Assembly: GCA_017746715.1 (NCBI GenBank)
Contig: JAGHZQ010000051.1
Location: 39,125 to 103,124 of the forward strand
DNA: 64,000 nt
Direction: 5' to 3'
Source: Cyanobacteria bacterium SBLK
Lineage (GTDB): Bacteria > Cyanobacteriota > Cyanobacteriia > Cyanobacteriales > Spirulinaceae
The stretch's first letter is position 1. Each line of letters begins with the position of its first letter. The notes beneath the pieces are model-generated. The model did not search any database, had not been told where the DNA came from, and saw nothing but the letters and a program-made list of their open reading frames with translations. Of the stretch, positions 51,972 through 58,158 are shown piece after piece. The position numbers and the translations under genes were made by a program.

Positions 51972-52664
51972 TTAATTTGTCAAGCCGTGTTCGAGGGCAT
52001 AGCGAACCAATTCCGTGCGACTATTCGTTCCAGTTTTACCGAACAATCGGCTGACATATTTTTCGACATTGCGAACGCTCGTTTCGAGCTGGCTGGCAAT
52101 TTCTTTGTTCATTAAACCTCGAGCGACGAGATCGAGAACGCTTTGCTCTCGCGGAGTCAGTTCGATTTTAATGGGGGAAGGGGTGGGAACAATACCGGGA
52201 TTTTGATTGAGCATTCCTTTGATGGCAGCGAGTTCTTTGACAATTTCATCGAGTTTGGAACTTTCTTCTCCCGTGTCTCCAGCCGTGCGTCGTTGCAGGA
52301 GGTTGCGGACGATCGCCATGAGTTCTTCCGGTTCAAAGGGTTTGGGTAGATAGGCATCAACTCCGGCTTGATAGCCTTGGATGCGATCGCCGGTCATGCC
52401 TCGGGCAGTGAGAAAGACGACGGGGAGGGTTTGGAAGCGGGGATCGTCTCGCAGTTGTTGCAAAAACTGGTAGCCATCGACTTGCGGCATCATCACATCG
52501 GAGATAACGAGATCGGGGGTGCTAACTTCGAGGATTTTCCATGCTTCCTCAGCGCTGGGGACTGCCGTTACGATAAATTCTTCATCGTCTTCGAGGTAGG
52601 CTTGTACGGCATCTCTGAGACTGGGTTCGTCGTCTACGAGCAGGAGTTTGGGAATATCTGACAT
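51972..52664 (-). CDS. Response regulator, receiver plus LuxR-type HTH
   Basis: 230 residues from ATG 52664; a GTG three codons upstream is the alternative. The receiver domain is complete: acidic pair in LLLVDDEPSLRDAV, phospho-acceptor Asp in DLVISDVMMPQVDGYQFL, Thr in VVFLTARGMTGD, Lys in AYLPKPFEPEEL. The LuxR HTH is LTPREQSVLDLVARGLMNKE followed by IASQLETSVRNVEKYVSRLF. The architecture and linker match the cyanobacterial and plastid Ycf29/NarL-type regulators. No cognate kinase is adjacent. DNA target unknown. Confidence 0.93.
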   Translation of the reverse strand: MSDIPKLLLVDDEPSLRDAVQAYLEDDEEFIVTAVPSAEEAWKILEVSTPDLVISDVMMPQVDGYQFLQQLRDDPRFQTLPVVFLTARGMTGDRIQGYQAGVDAYLPKPFEPEELMAIVRNLLQRRTAGDTGEESSKLDEIVKELAAIKGMLNQNPGIVPTPSPIKIELTPREQSVLDLVARGLMNKEIASQLETSVRNVEKYVSRLFGKTGTNSRTELVRYALEHGLTN

Positions 52665-52889
52665 GTTAATCACCGATGAATGGGGATCGCTATATTTTTC
52701 ACTCTAGCAAGTTTGCGATCGTCTTGACGTAAAAAAGGTTCGGTTAACCGAACTAAATTTTTGGAAAATGTTTTGAATGACTTGATTTAAAAGCATTTTC
52801 TTGGGAGCTCAAAAAGTAGTGTTGACCGAACAAGAGCGGTGCGGGGGATACCTCCTCAGAATTTCTTCAATCGTCGAGAGGTAGGAAGA

Positions 52890-52921
52890 GCGATCGCGTT
52901 TTTACCGATAAAAGCGATCGC
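52890..52921 (-). terminator. HIP1-based hairpin after the SOD gene
   Basis: Two GCGATCGC octamers (52890 and 52914) pair as an 8-bp stem. It can be extended by TTTT/AAAA pairing in the loop region. It lies 20 bp past the SOD stop. Confidence 0.4.
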
Positions 52922-52940
52922 ATTGATGTCCAAACGAGAA

Positions 52941-53690
52941 TTATTGAGTGTTGGAAATCCAGTCAAATCGAGCGTTAACGGCATTCCAATTCACAACATT
53001 CCACCAGGCTTTGAGATAATCCGTTCGATTATTTTGGTATTTTAAGTAATAAGCATGTTCCCAAACATCATTACCGAGAATAGGGATTTCTCCGAGAAGT
53101 AAGGGGCTGTCTTGATTGGGGGTGCTAATCACATTAAGAGAACCATCTTTATCGAGTACCAACCAAGCCCAACCGCTTCCAAAGCGCTTGCCTCCCGCAT
53201 CGTTAAAGGCATTTTGGAAGCTCTCAAAATCGCCAAATTCTGCCGCGATCGCCTCGGCAATTTTTCCGGTGGGTTTCCCGCCGCCATTGGGGGACATCAT
53301 CGCCCAAAATAAACTATGATTGGCATGACCGCCGCCATTATCCCGCACGGTTTGGCGAATGTCTTCCGGGAGGCGATGGAGATTGACTAACAATTCCTCA
53401 ATCGATTTACCCTTTAATTCTGGGTATTTGGCGATCGCGGCGTTCAGTTTTTTCACATAACCAGCATGATGTTTGTCGTGGTGTAACATCATGGTTTGAG
53501 TGTCAATGTAGGGATTTAGCGCATTATAATCATAGGGGAGAGGTGGTAGAATAAACTCACCTTCATCGCTAGCAATGGCATAATCGGGCAATCCGTACTC
53601 TGCCGATAATACTGAGGGCTGCCAAAGGGGCCAAATGAGCAAAGCAAGAGCAACGAACAGTCCTAAAATACTCCAACGTTTAACGTTCAT
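52941..53690 (-). CDS. sodA: Membrane-anchored or exported Mn/Fe superoxide dismutase
   Basis: 249 residues. An N-terminal hydrophobic helix (WSILGLFVALALLIWPLW) acts as signal anchor. The dismutase follows: LPPLPYDYNALNPYIDTQTM, metal His in MLHHDKHHAGYVKKL, second His in GGGHANHSLFWAMMSPNGGG, and Asp and His in NDVWEHAYYLKY. GGGHANH..MSPNGGG favours manganese. The anchored form protects the thylakoid or periplasmic side from superoxide. It is monocistronic. Confidence 0.93.
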   Translation of the reverse strand: MNVKRWSILGLFVALALLIWPLWQPSVLSAEYGLPDYAIASDEGEFILPPLPYDYNALNPYIDTQTMMLHHDKHHAGYVKKLNAAIAKYPELKGKSIEELLVNLHRLPEDIRQTVRDNGGGHANHSLFWAMMSPNGGGKPTGKIAEAIAAEFGDFESFQNAFNDAGGKRFGSGWAWLVLDKDGSLNVISTPNQDSPLLLGEIPILGNDVWEHAYYLKYQNNRTDYLKAWWNVVNWNAVNARFDWISNTQ

Positions 53691-53841
53691 TTTGTTTGAT
53701 CTCTATTAAGTCAGAAAAATTGTACGAAAAGTTTTCGTCATCCAATTTTTGCATTTTTTCGCCGCTAAATTTCGGCGATCGCTAACTTTGTGATGAGAGT
53801 AGGGGGAGCGTCGGGAGCGTCGGGAGTCTAAGTTCGGATGA

Positions 53842-54315
53842 TTATGCGGATTCAATCTCGGGATCGCAACGAATTTCTAACATAAAACCGTCGGGATCGT
53901 AAAAATAAACTCCTCGTCCGGTGGGACGAGAAACTGGGTCGCCGTCGAGATTAACGTTATGCTGTTTTAGTATTTCAACAGCGCGATCGAAGGACTCGGG
54001 GGCAATATCGAAGGCGAGGTGATTGGCGCGAGTGAACTGACATTTGGGATCGGAGGCGGGAGGGGATAAGTCCGGTTCGTAAAATAGATCTAATACCATC
54101 CCGTCGGGGGTGACGAAATTGGCGACTTTTCCTTCAGCGACAAGGGTTTTTAAGGTACTGGGAATCTCTTCGCCTGCGAGTTCGTGCAGTCCTAGGATTT
54201 GCCCGTAGAAGTGACGGGAGATGGCTAAGTCTTGGACGTTGAGGGCGAAGTGATGTACTTTTCTCAACATCCCCGCAGTTAGGGCGGATAAGGGTTTGGT
54301 TTCGATGTCAGTCAT
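53842..54315 (-). CDS. VOC-family (glyoxalase-type) protein
   Basis: 157 residues from ATG 54315; an in-frame TTG upstream lies in a TCAATTA repeat. A single vicinal-oxygen-chelate fold has two beta-alpha-beta units: VHHFALNVQDLAISRHFYGQ, then ANHLAFDIAPESFDRAVEIL and GVYFYDPDGFMLEI. Possible metal ligands are H near the start (VHHF), H in ANHLAF and E in MLEIRCD. Members include glyoxalases, dioxygenases and resistance proteins; the substrate is unknown. ATTGATAATTGATA-type short repeats precede the gene. Confidence 0.82.
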   Translation of the reverse strand: MTDIETKPLSALTAGMLRKVHHFALNVQDLAISRHFYGQILGLHELAGEEIPSTLKTLVAEGKVANFVTPDGMVLDLFYEPDLSPPASDPKCQFTRANHLAFDIAPESFDRAVEILKQHNVNLDGDPVSRPTGRGVYFYDPDGFMLEIRCDPEIESA

Positions 54316-54342
54316 TTCAATTATCAATTATCAATTATCAAT

Positions 54343-55149
54343 TCAAAATTGGGGGAGGTTGTCGGGATCGAGTCCCATTGCGATCGAGCGATCTCGCAAT
54401 TGTTGCAATTCTATTTGTGCTTGTTCTTTCTCCCGTCGTTCTTGCTCGGCTCTCTCCTCTCCTGCCAGTAGCAAATTACCCTCACTATCCCACCAGCGCA
54501 ACCAAGGAAGCGTTCGGTTTTGGTAGCGTCCTTGCCAAATACCTAACTCTACATTTAATGGATTTATGGGGAAATGCCCGCGCGCATTAGGGGTCAGGAG
54601 TCGATAGCGTCCATTGACTAAGCGATACACTTCTACGCTTTCCCGTCGTATTTCATAGATGCCATAATACTCGGGTTGAATTTGGGTCTCGTATACCCAA
54701 AATTTGCCCGTTTCCCGAGTGCGATCGCGCTCCTCGCTTCGGCATCGCTCAGCGACCACTGCTCCACTCCCCGATACAAACTCTAAAACAATTGAGGGCG
54801 GGATTCGCTCTTGCCAGAGAACGTAAGAGCGGCGTATTTGTCCGTTTAGCAGGGGTGGGATATTGGGGACGTAAAACCAATCGGGAGAGACGCAGCCTTT
54901 GAGGGGAGGATGGGTCACTTTCCAGTAGATGCCGCTATCTTGCCCAATATCGTACTGTCCGTCTGGATGAAGGCGATCGAGGAGCGGACGGAGCGAGGTC
55001 GTCAGCAGGATACTTTGAGGATGTTCTTGGAAGTTCTTCACGGATGTACCATCTTCGCACGGGAGTTGTGTATGGTCGGGTAAGGGGGTTTTTGTTTTAC
55101 TCGCCGTCATGGTTTTGAATGGTTGGGGAATTTTCTCTATCTTAGACAT
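54343..55149 (-). CDS. Uma2-family (DUF820) PD-(D/E)XK protein
   Basis: 268 residues. The fold is recognised by CVSPDWFYVPNIPPLL (catalytic Asp region), PPSIVLEFVSGSGAV (Glu region), EYYGIYEIRRESVEVYRL, and the charged coiled-coil tail EERAEQERREKEQAQIELQQ. These proteins are expanded in cyanobacteria and are predicted nucleases of unknown role. The start codon lies in the first copy of a 101-bp tandem duplication; in the upstream copy the corresponding codon is ATT, so the gene still begins at 55149. Confidence 0.9.
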   Translation of the reverse strand: MSKIEKIPQPFKTMTASKTKTPLPDHTQLPCEDGTSVKNFQEHPQSILLTTSLRPLLDRLHPDGQYDIGQDSGIYWKVTHPPLKGCVSPDWFYVPNIPPLLNGQIRRSYVLWQERIPPSIVLEFVSGSGAVVAERCRSEERDRTRETGKFWVYETQIQPEYYGIYEIRRESVEVYRLVNGRYRLLTPNARGHFPINPLNVELGIWQGRYQNRTLPWLRWWDSEGNLLLAGEERAEQERREKEQAQIELQQLRDRSIAMGLDPDNLPQF

Positions 55150-55324
55150 CTTTTCTCGTCGCGATCGCTAATGAAGCCTGTAAGGTGTGTTAGCAACAGC
55201 GTAACGCACCAATTTTTTAGACTTTGGGGAATTTTCTCTATCTTAGAAATCTTTTCTCTTCGCGATCGCTAATGAAGCCTGTAAGGTGTGTTAGCGACAG
55301 CGTAACGCACCGATTTTTTAGACT
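55123..55324. repeat. 101-bp tandem duplication over the Uma2 start
   Basis: Copy 1 (55123-55223) and copy 2 (55224-55324) differ at only a few positions. Each runs from TTGGGGAATTTTCTCTATC through a HIP1 octamer and AGCGTAACGCACC to TTTTTTAGAC. Copy 1 contains the first nine codons of the Uma2 gene. Confidence 0.85.
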
Positions 55325-55491
55325 TGCGGGTGCGTTACGCTCCATTCCATTACGCTAACACACCTTACTTTTCCAGTATTACTTTTCAAGTATTGTTACT
55401 CTCATTCTTGCACAATTTGCAGGAAATCCCGAGCGATCGCTTTTCAATCCGATGAAGGGCGATCGCTTTGGGAATAAGGGAAAACAAGGGT
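55325..55491. other. Gap between the tandem duplication and the helical-protein gene
   Basis: A GGGTGCGTTACGCT word just after the duplication could pair with the AGCGTAACGCACC inside copy 2. Otherwise no feature is seen. The wider gene-free span is 55150-55491. Confidence 0.4.
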
Positions 55492-55935
55492 TTAGGAGAA
55501 GTCTTTTAGGGTGAGGGTGAGGCTGTCTCCGAGTTCTCGCAATGTGTCGATTTTCTCTCTATTGTTCTCGTTTGGAGGCAGGCGATCGGAGATTTCTTGG
55601 ACGATCTCGGTCCAGGCGATCCCCTGACGGAACATCACGCAGAAACAATGAGCAATGAAGGCACTTTTGGCGTTTTTCAGGTCTTGGAGGCAATCCATAT
55701 GCTCGAATGCTCCGCGATCGCCGAGTTCGTTACAAATCTCTTCGATGAATTCGTCTTTTTGTTTTTGGCATTGCTGCATGGTTTTTTGGACGAGTTCATC
55801 GGGAGAAGCGTGGAAAACAAGGCGCTTGATGAGATGGGTGAGTTTGTAACGGGTTTCGGTGATTTCTTGCAGGAGATGCGGATCGATGGCGATCGCGTTT
55901 GGGGGTTCTGGGGGGTCTTTATCAATGAGGGTCAT
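55492..55935 (-). CDS. Hypothetical helical protein
   Basis: 147 residues, soluble and predicted helical, with four clustered Cys (QQCQKQ, EEICNEL, MDCLQ, AHCFCVMF). I recognise no family. No ribosome-binding site is visible. HIP1 sites within it suggest long residence in the genome. A plus-strand frame over the same bases is weaker. Confidence 0.6.
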   Translation of the reverse strand: MTLIDKDPPEPPNAIAIDPHLLQEITETRYKLTHLIKRLVFHASPDELVQKTMQQCQKQKDEFIEEICNELGDRGAFEHMDCLQDLKNAKSAFIAHCFCVMFRQGIAWTEIVQEISDRLPPNENNREKIDTLRELGDSLTLTLKDFS

Positions 55936-56024
55936 TTTCTGCGATCGGTTATCTATAAGGATCGACTTTGAGCTAACGTATTAGCGCTTGTCAATACAAA
56001 AATAAGAAAAGCTAAAAGAAATTG

Positions 56025-56078
56025 TTGTTTGTAATCGCCAATAGATTATAGTACAATGATGCTGTATAGTGACAGCAT
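56025..56078 (+). promoter_or_regulatory. Promoter and inverted-repeat operator of the first XRE gene
   Basis: TTGTTT (56025-56030), a 16-bp spacer and TATAGT (56047-56052) form a plausible promoter. Directly after it, ATGCTGT (56059-56065) and ACAGCAT (56072-56078) are perfect 7-bp inverted arms 6 bp apart, overlapping the ATG at 56077. This is the expected position for autorepression. Confidence 0.55.
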
Positions 56079-56295
56079 GGATATGCGTCAACTACGAGAA
56101 AATCAAGGGCTGAGGACAGTAGATGTCGCCAGTAAGGTTGATGTGGCTGAGTCTACCGTCCGCAACTGGGAATATGGCAAAACAATCCCTAGGTTACGGA
56201 TCGACCAAATAGACGCATTACTCAAACTGTACGGATGCACATTTGACGAACTTTTCGCAGCCGTCAAAGAGTCCGGAGAAAATGCGAAAAAATAA
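56077..56295 (+). CDS. XRE-family regulator 1
   Basis: 72 residues from ATG 56077 (MDMRQLRENQGLRTVDVASK); an ATG at 56056 would add seven residues but sits at the expected transcription start. The Cro/C1 helix-turn-helix is TVDVASKVDVAESTVRNWEYG. The gene starts inside its probable operator. It opens a run of small regulators and toxin-antitoxin remnants. Confidence 0.8.
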   Translation: MDMRQLRENQGLRTVDVASKVDVAESTVRNWEYGKTIPRLRIDQIDALLKLYGCTFDELFAAVKESGENAKK

Positions 56296-56312
56296 GATCG
56301 ATTGTCTTAGCC

Positions 56313-56426
56313 ATGACGCTGCAAGGATTTGCATGGGGGTGCGTCGTGGTGCTTTCCGTTTTATTGATTACTATATTAATCGCTACGATTGATAATGTCA
56401 ACTTTTACGATTTATATATCTGTTGA
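56313..56426 (+). CDS. Possible 37-residue hydrophobic peptide
   Basis: ATG 56313 lies 18 bp after the stop of XRE regulator 1. The frame encodes MTLQGFAWGCVVVLSVLLIT, then ILIATIDNVNFYDLYIC, and ends in TGA at 56424. One membrane helix fills residues 6-26. It is followed 57 bp later by the second XRE gene. There is no strong ribosome-binding site. The setting, a short membrane peptide between small regulators, resembles toxin or holin-like peptides; function is unproven. Confidence 0.4.
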   Translation: MTLQGFAWGCVVVLSVLLITILIATIDNVNFYDLYIC

Positions 56427-56434
56427 TACGATAG
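56412..56434. promoter_or_regulatory. Inverted repeat before XRE regulator 2
   Basis: ATATCT and AGATAT arms, 11 bp apart, at about 56415-56437, around 45 bp before the second XRE gene's ATG. Weak operator candidate. Confidence 0.3.
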
Positions 56435-56483
56435 ATATGTCCGTCAGACTAACAGATAGCCCATTCGAGAGAAGGAGTACAAT

Positions 56484-56741
56484 ATGAACGATGCTCCAGA
56501 AGGGTTAAATATGCCGATAAAGTGGCGACTTGCGGTTATCATGGCGGATCGAGAAATTGATTACAAAGAATTAGCAGAGTTGACCGGATTCCATGAGAAA
56601 ACGGTTAATAAGCATAAAAATATGAGAGTCATGCCCAATCGTCTCGAAGACACAACCCTGTTACAATATTGCAAAATTCTCGAATGTCAGCCCGGCGATC
56701 TACTTGTATACATTCCGGATAAGGATGAAGAGAAAACGTGA
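56484..56741 (+). CDS. XRE-family regulator 2
   Basis: 85 residues, with AAGGAG 7 nt before the ATG. The HTH is IDYKELAELTGFHEKTVNKH, with a C-terminal helix LEDTTLLQYCKILECQPGDL typical of short Cro/C1-like proteins of the YozG kind. It probably represses its own operon; a companion toxin of the usual kind is not seen next to it. Confidence 0.8.
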   Translation: MNDAPEGLNMPIKWRLAVIMADREIDYKELAELTGFHEKTVNKHKNMRVMPNRLEDTTLLQYCKILECQPGDLLVYIPDKDEEKT

Positions 56742-56793
56742 TAAAAAGCGATCGCGCTGAGAGAATAAAGCGGTTAAGTTGAATGGGTTAACA

Positions 56794-57027
56794 ATGGAAG
56801 TCGAAAGAACCAGACGAGTTAAACCAGAAGGGTTAGGACAGCGTATCAAGCAAGCTCGACAAAACGATCTTCGAACCATGAAGGAGTTATGTGAAAGAGC
56901 TAATTTAACCCCGACTCACTGGTATGACATTGAAAAAGAAAACGTCAAGATTCTGCCAGAAGAGACATTGCGACGAATTGAAGCGGTTCTAGGTATTGAT
57001 TTCGGAGTCAATTTTGATGACGATTAA
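56794..57027 (+). CDS. XRE-family regulator 3
   Basis: 77 residues from ATG 56794; a TTG at 56779 is possible. LGQRIKQARQNDLRTMKELC and ERANLTPTHWYDIEKENVKI make the HTH, and LPEETLRRIEAVLGIDFGVN closes it. Its stop is in the same frame as the toxin remnant that follows without a gap. Confidence 0.78.
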   Translation: MEVERTRRVKPEGLGQRIKQARQNDLRTMKELCERANLTPTHWYDIEKENVKILPEETLRRIEAVLGIDFGVNFDDD

Positions 57028-57147
57028 TTCCAAATCCTTGTGTATTACGATGTAGAAGAAAATATGATTTCTGTCGTCTACATCCAAGCGATCGGAGTTA
57101 AAAACCGCAATCAAGTGCAGATTGGTAAGGAGGATATCGAACTATGA
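57028..57147 (+). pseudogene. C-terminal remnant of a RelE/ParE-type toxin
   Basis: The frame after the XRE 3 stop encodes FQILVYYDVEENMISVVYIQ and then AIGVKNRNQVQIGKEDIEL, ending TGA at 57145. This matches the usual end of RelE-like toxins (FRVFYDV..., VYIQAIG.K). The first two thirds of a toxin are missing, as is a start codon. The TGA overlaps the ATG of the Phd-like gene as ATGA, which is how a toxin-first operon would be joined. Confidence 0.5.
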
Positions 57148-57575
57148 AATCGATAGAATTAAAACAAGCAACCGATGCGTTGAGCCAATATATTCAAACA
57201 TTGGGAAAAGAGCCATTACTGATTAATATTGAAGATACTCCCGTTGCAGTTCTCACTCCGATTGCGGATCTAGAAAATTTGTTCCCAGAAACCGAACTCG
57301 ATTCGCTGACATTAACCCAACAATCTTGGCCAAAACAATCCTCCAATGGTCAAACTTCTTTAAGCGATTGCGTTTTTGCTTTAGGAACAGAACCCGCGAT
57401 CGCAGAATTGCAGGGTAAAGCGATCGCGGTTTTAGTGGCGATCGCCGATGTGGAGACGGTTTCTTTAAGTCACAATCCTCAGTTTTGGGACATTATCGAA
57501 CGCTCTCGACAGCAACAAAAAGCAGGTCAATCTTTGAGTAGCGAGGACGTGCGAAAAAAATTAGCTTTGGAATGA
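57144..57575 (+). CDS. Phd/YefM-like antitoxin with two tandem domains
   Basis: 143 residues. AAGGAGG stands 10 nt before the ATG. The N-terminal MKSIELKQATDALSQYIQTL is a Phd-type DNA-binding start. A second, similar unit follows (SLSDCVFALGTEPAIAELQG, AIAVLVAIADVETVSLS). The tail FWDIIERSRQQQKAGQSLSS, then EDVRKKLAL, is the usual toxin-binding end. Its own toxin is only a remnant upstream, so it is probably an orphan antitoxin. Confidence 0.75.
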   Translation: MKSIELKQATDALSQYIQTLGKEPLLINIEDTPVAVLTPIADLENLFPETELDSLTLTQQSWPKQSSNGQTSLSDCVFALGTEPAIAELQGKAIAVLVAIADVETVSLSHNPQFWDIIERSRQQQKAGQSLSSEDVRKKLALE

Positions 57576-57607
57576 GTTGATGAGATTGCTTAATGTAAAT
57601 TGCAAGA

Positions 57608-57817
57608 TTAAAGAACGCTCGGTTGCTCTAATTCTTCGGGAAAAGCGATCGCCTGCTCTCGGGTAACGGTGGGAAATCTGTCTAAAAAATCGTTAATCGA
57701 TTCTCCCGCTTTGAGATAATCCCAAAAAGTCTGTACGGGAACTCGAGTCCCTGCAAAAATAGGAGTTTCACTCATGATATCGGGAGATGTGCTAAGGGTT
57801 GAGATAGTTTTGAGCAT
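57608..57817 (-). CDS. DUF433 antitoxin-like protein A
   Basis: 69 residues from ATG 57817; an open extension upstream to 57892 is not homologous. The DUF433 pattern is SPDIMSETPIFAGTRVPVQT followed by FWDYLKAGESINDFLDRFPT and VTREQAIAF. These small winged-helix proteins pair with PIN-like toxins. No such toxin is seen nearby on this strand. Confidence 0.8.
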   Translation of the reverse strand: MLKTISTLSTSPDIMSETPIFAGTRVPVQTFWDYLKAGESINDFLDRFPTVTREQAIAFPEELEQPSVL

Positions 57818-57871
57818 GAGTTCTTCTTTCTGCGATCGCTTATTCAATCGTATCAAATAGGGATTTTTGCT

Positions 57872-58105
57872 ATGGAAACTATGGATTATCAAAATATTAT
57901 TACCATTGAACCGGGAAAACGAAGCGGCAAACCTTGCATTCGGGGGATGCGAATTACGGTCTATGATATTTTAGAATATCTGGCAGGAGGAATGAGCGAA
58001 CAAGAAATCTTAGAAGATTTTTCCGAACTGACAGCTAGTGATATTAGAGCCTGTCTTGCTTTTGCTGCCGATCGCGAGAAAAAACTATTTGTTGTTGCCT
58101 TGTGA
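57872..58105 (+). CDS. DUF433 antitoxin-like protein B
   Basis: 77 residues. ITIEPGKRSGKPCIRGMRIT, VYDILEYLAGGMSEQEILED and SDIRACLAFAADREKKLFVV are the complete DUF433 signature. In most genomes a DUF5615 PIN-like toxin follows with an overlapping start. Here only 13 codons of such a frame remain (see next feature). Confidence 0.85.
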   Translation: METMDYQNIITIEPGKRSGKPCIRGMRITVYDILEYLAGGMSEQEILEDFSELTASDIRACLAFAADREKKLFVVAL

Positions 58106-58143
58106 AACTTCTTAATTCTCTATCCCCCCCTTACAAAGGGTAG
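58102..58143 (+). pseudogene. Possible start of a lost DUF5615 toxin gene
   Basis: GTG at 58102 overlaps the TGA of the DUF433 gene and encodes VKLLNSLSPPYKG before TAG. DUF5615 toxins start MKLLxDxNLSPxL. The frame runs into a C-rich intergenic repeat, which may have replaced the rest. The evidence is short and partly chance-prone. Confidence 0.3.
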
Positions 58144-58158
58144 TAGGGGGAATTTAAT

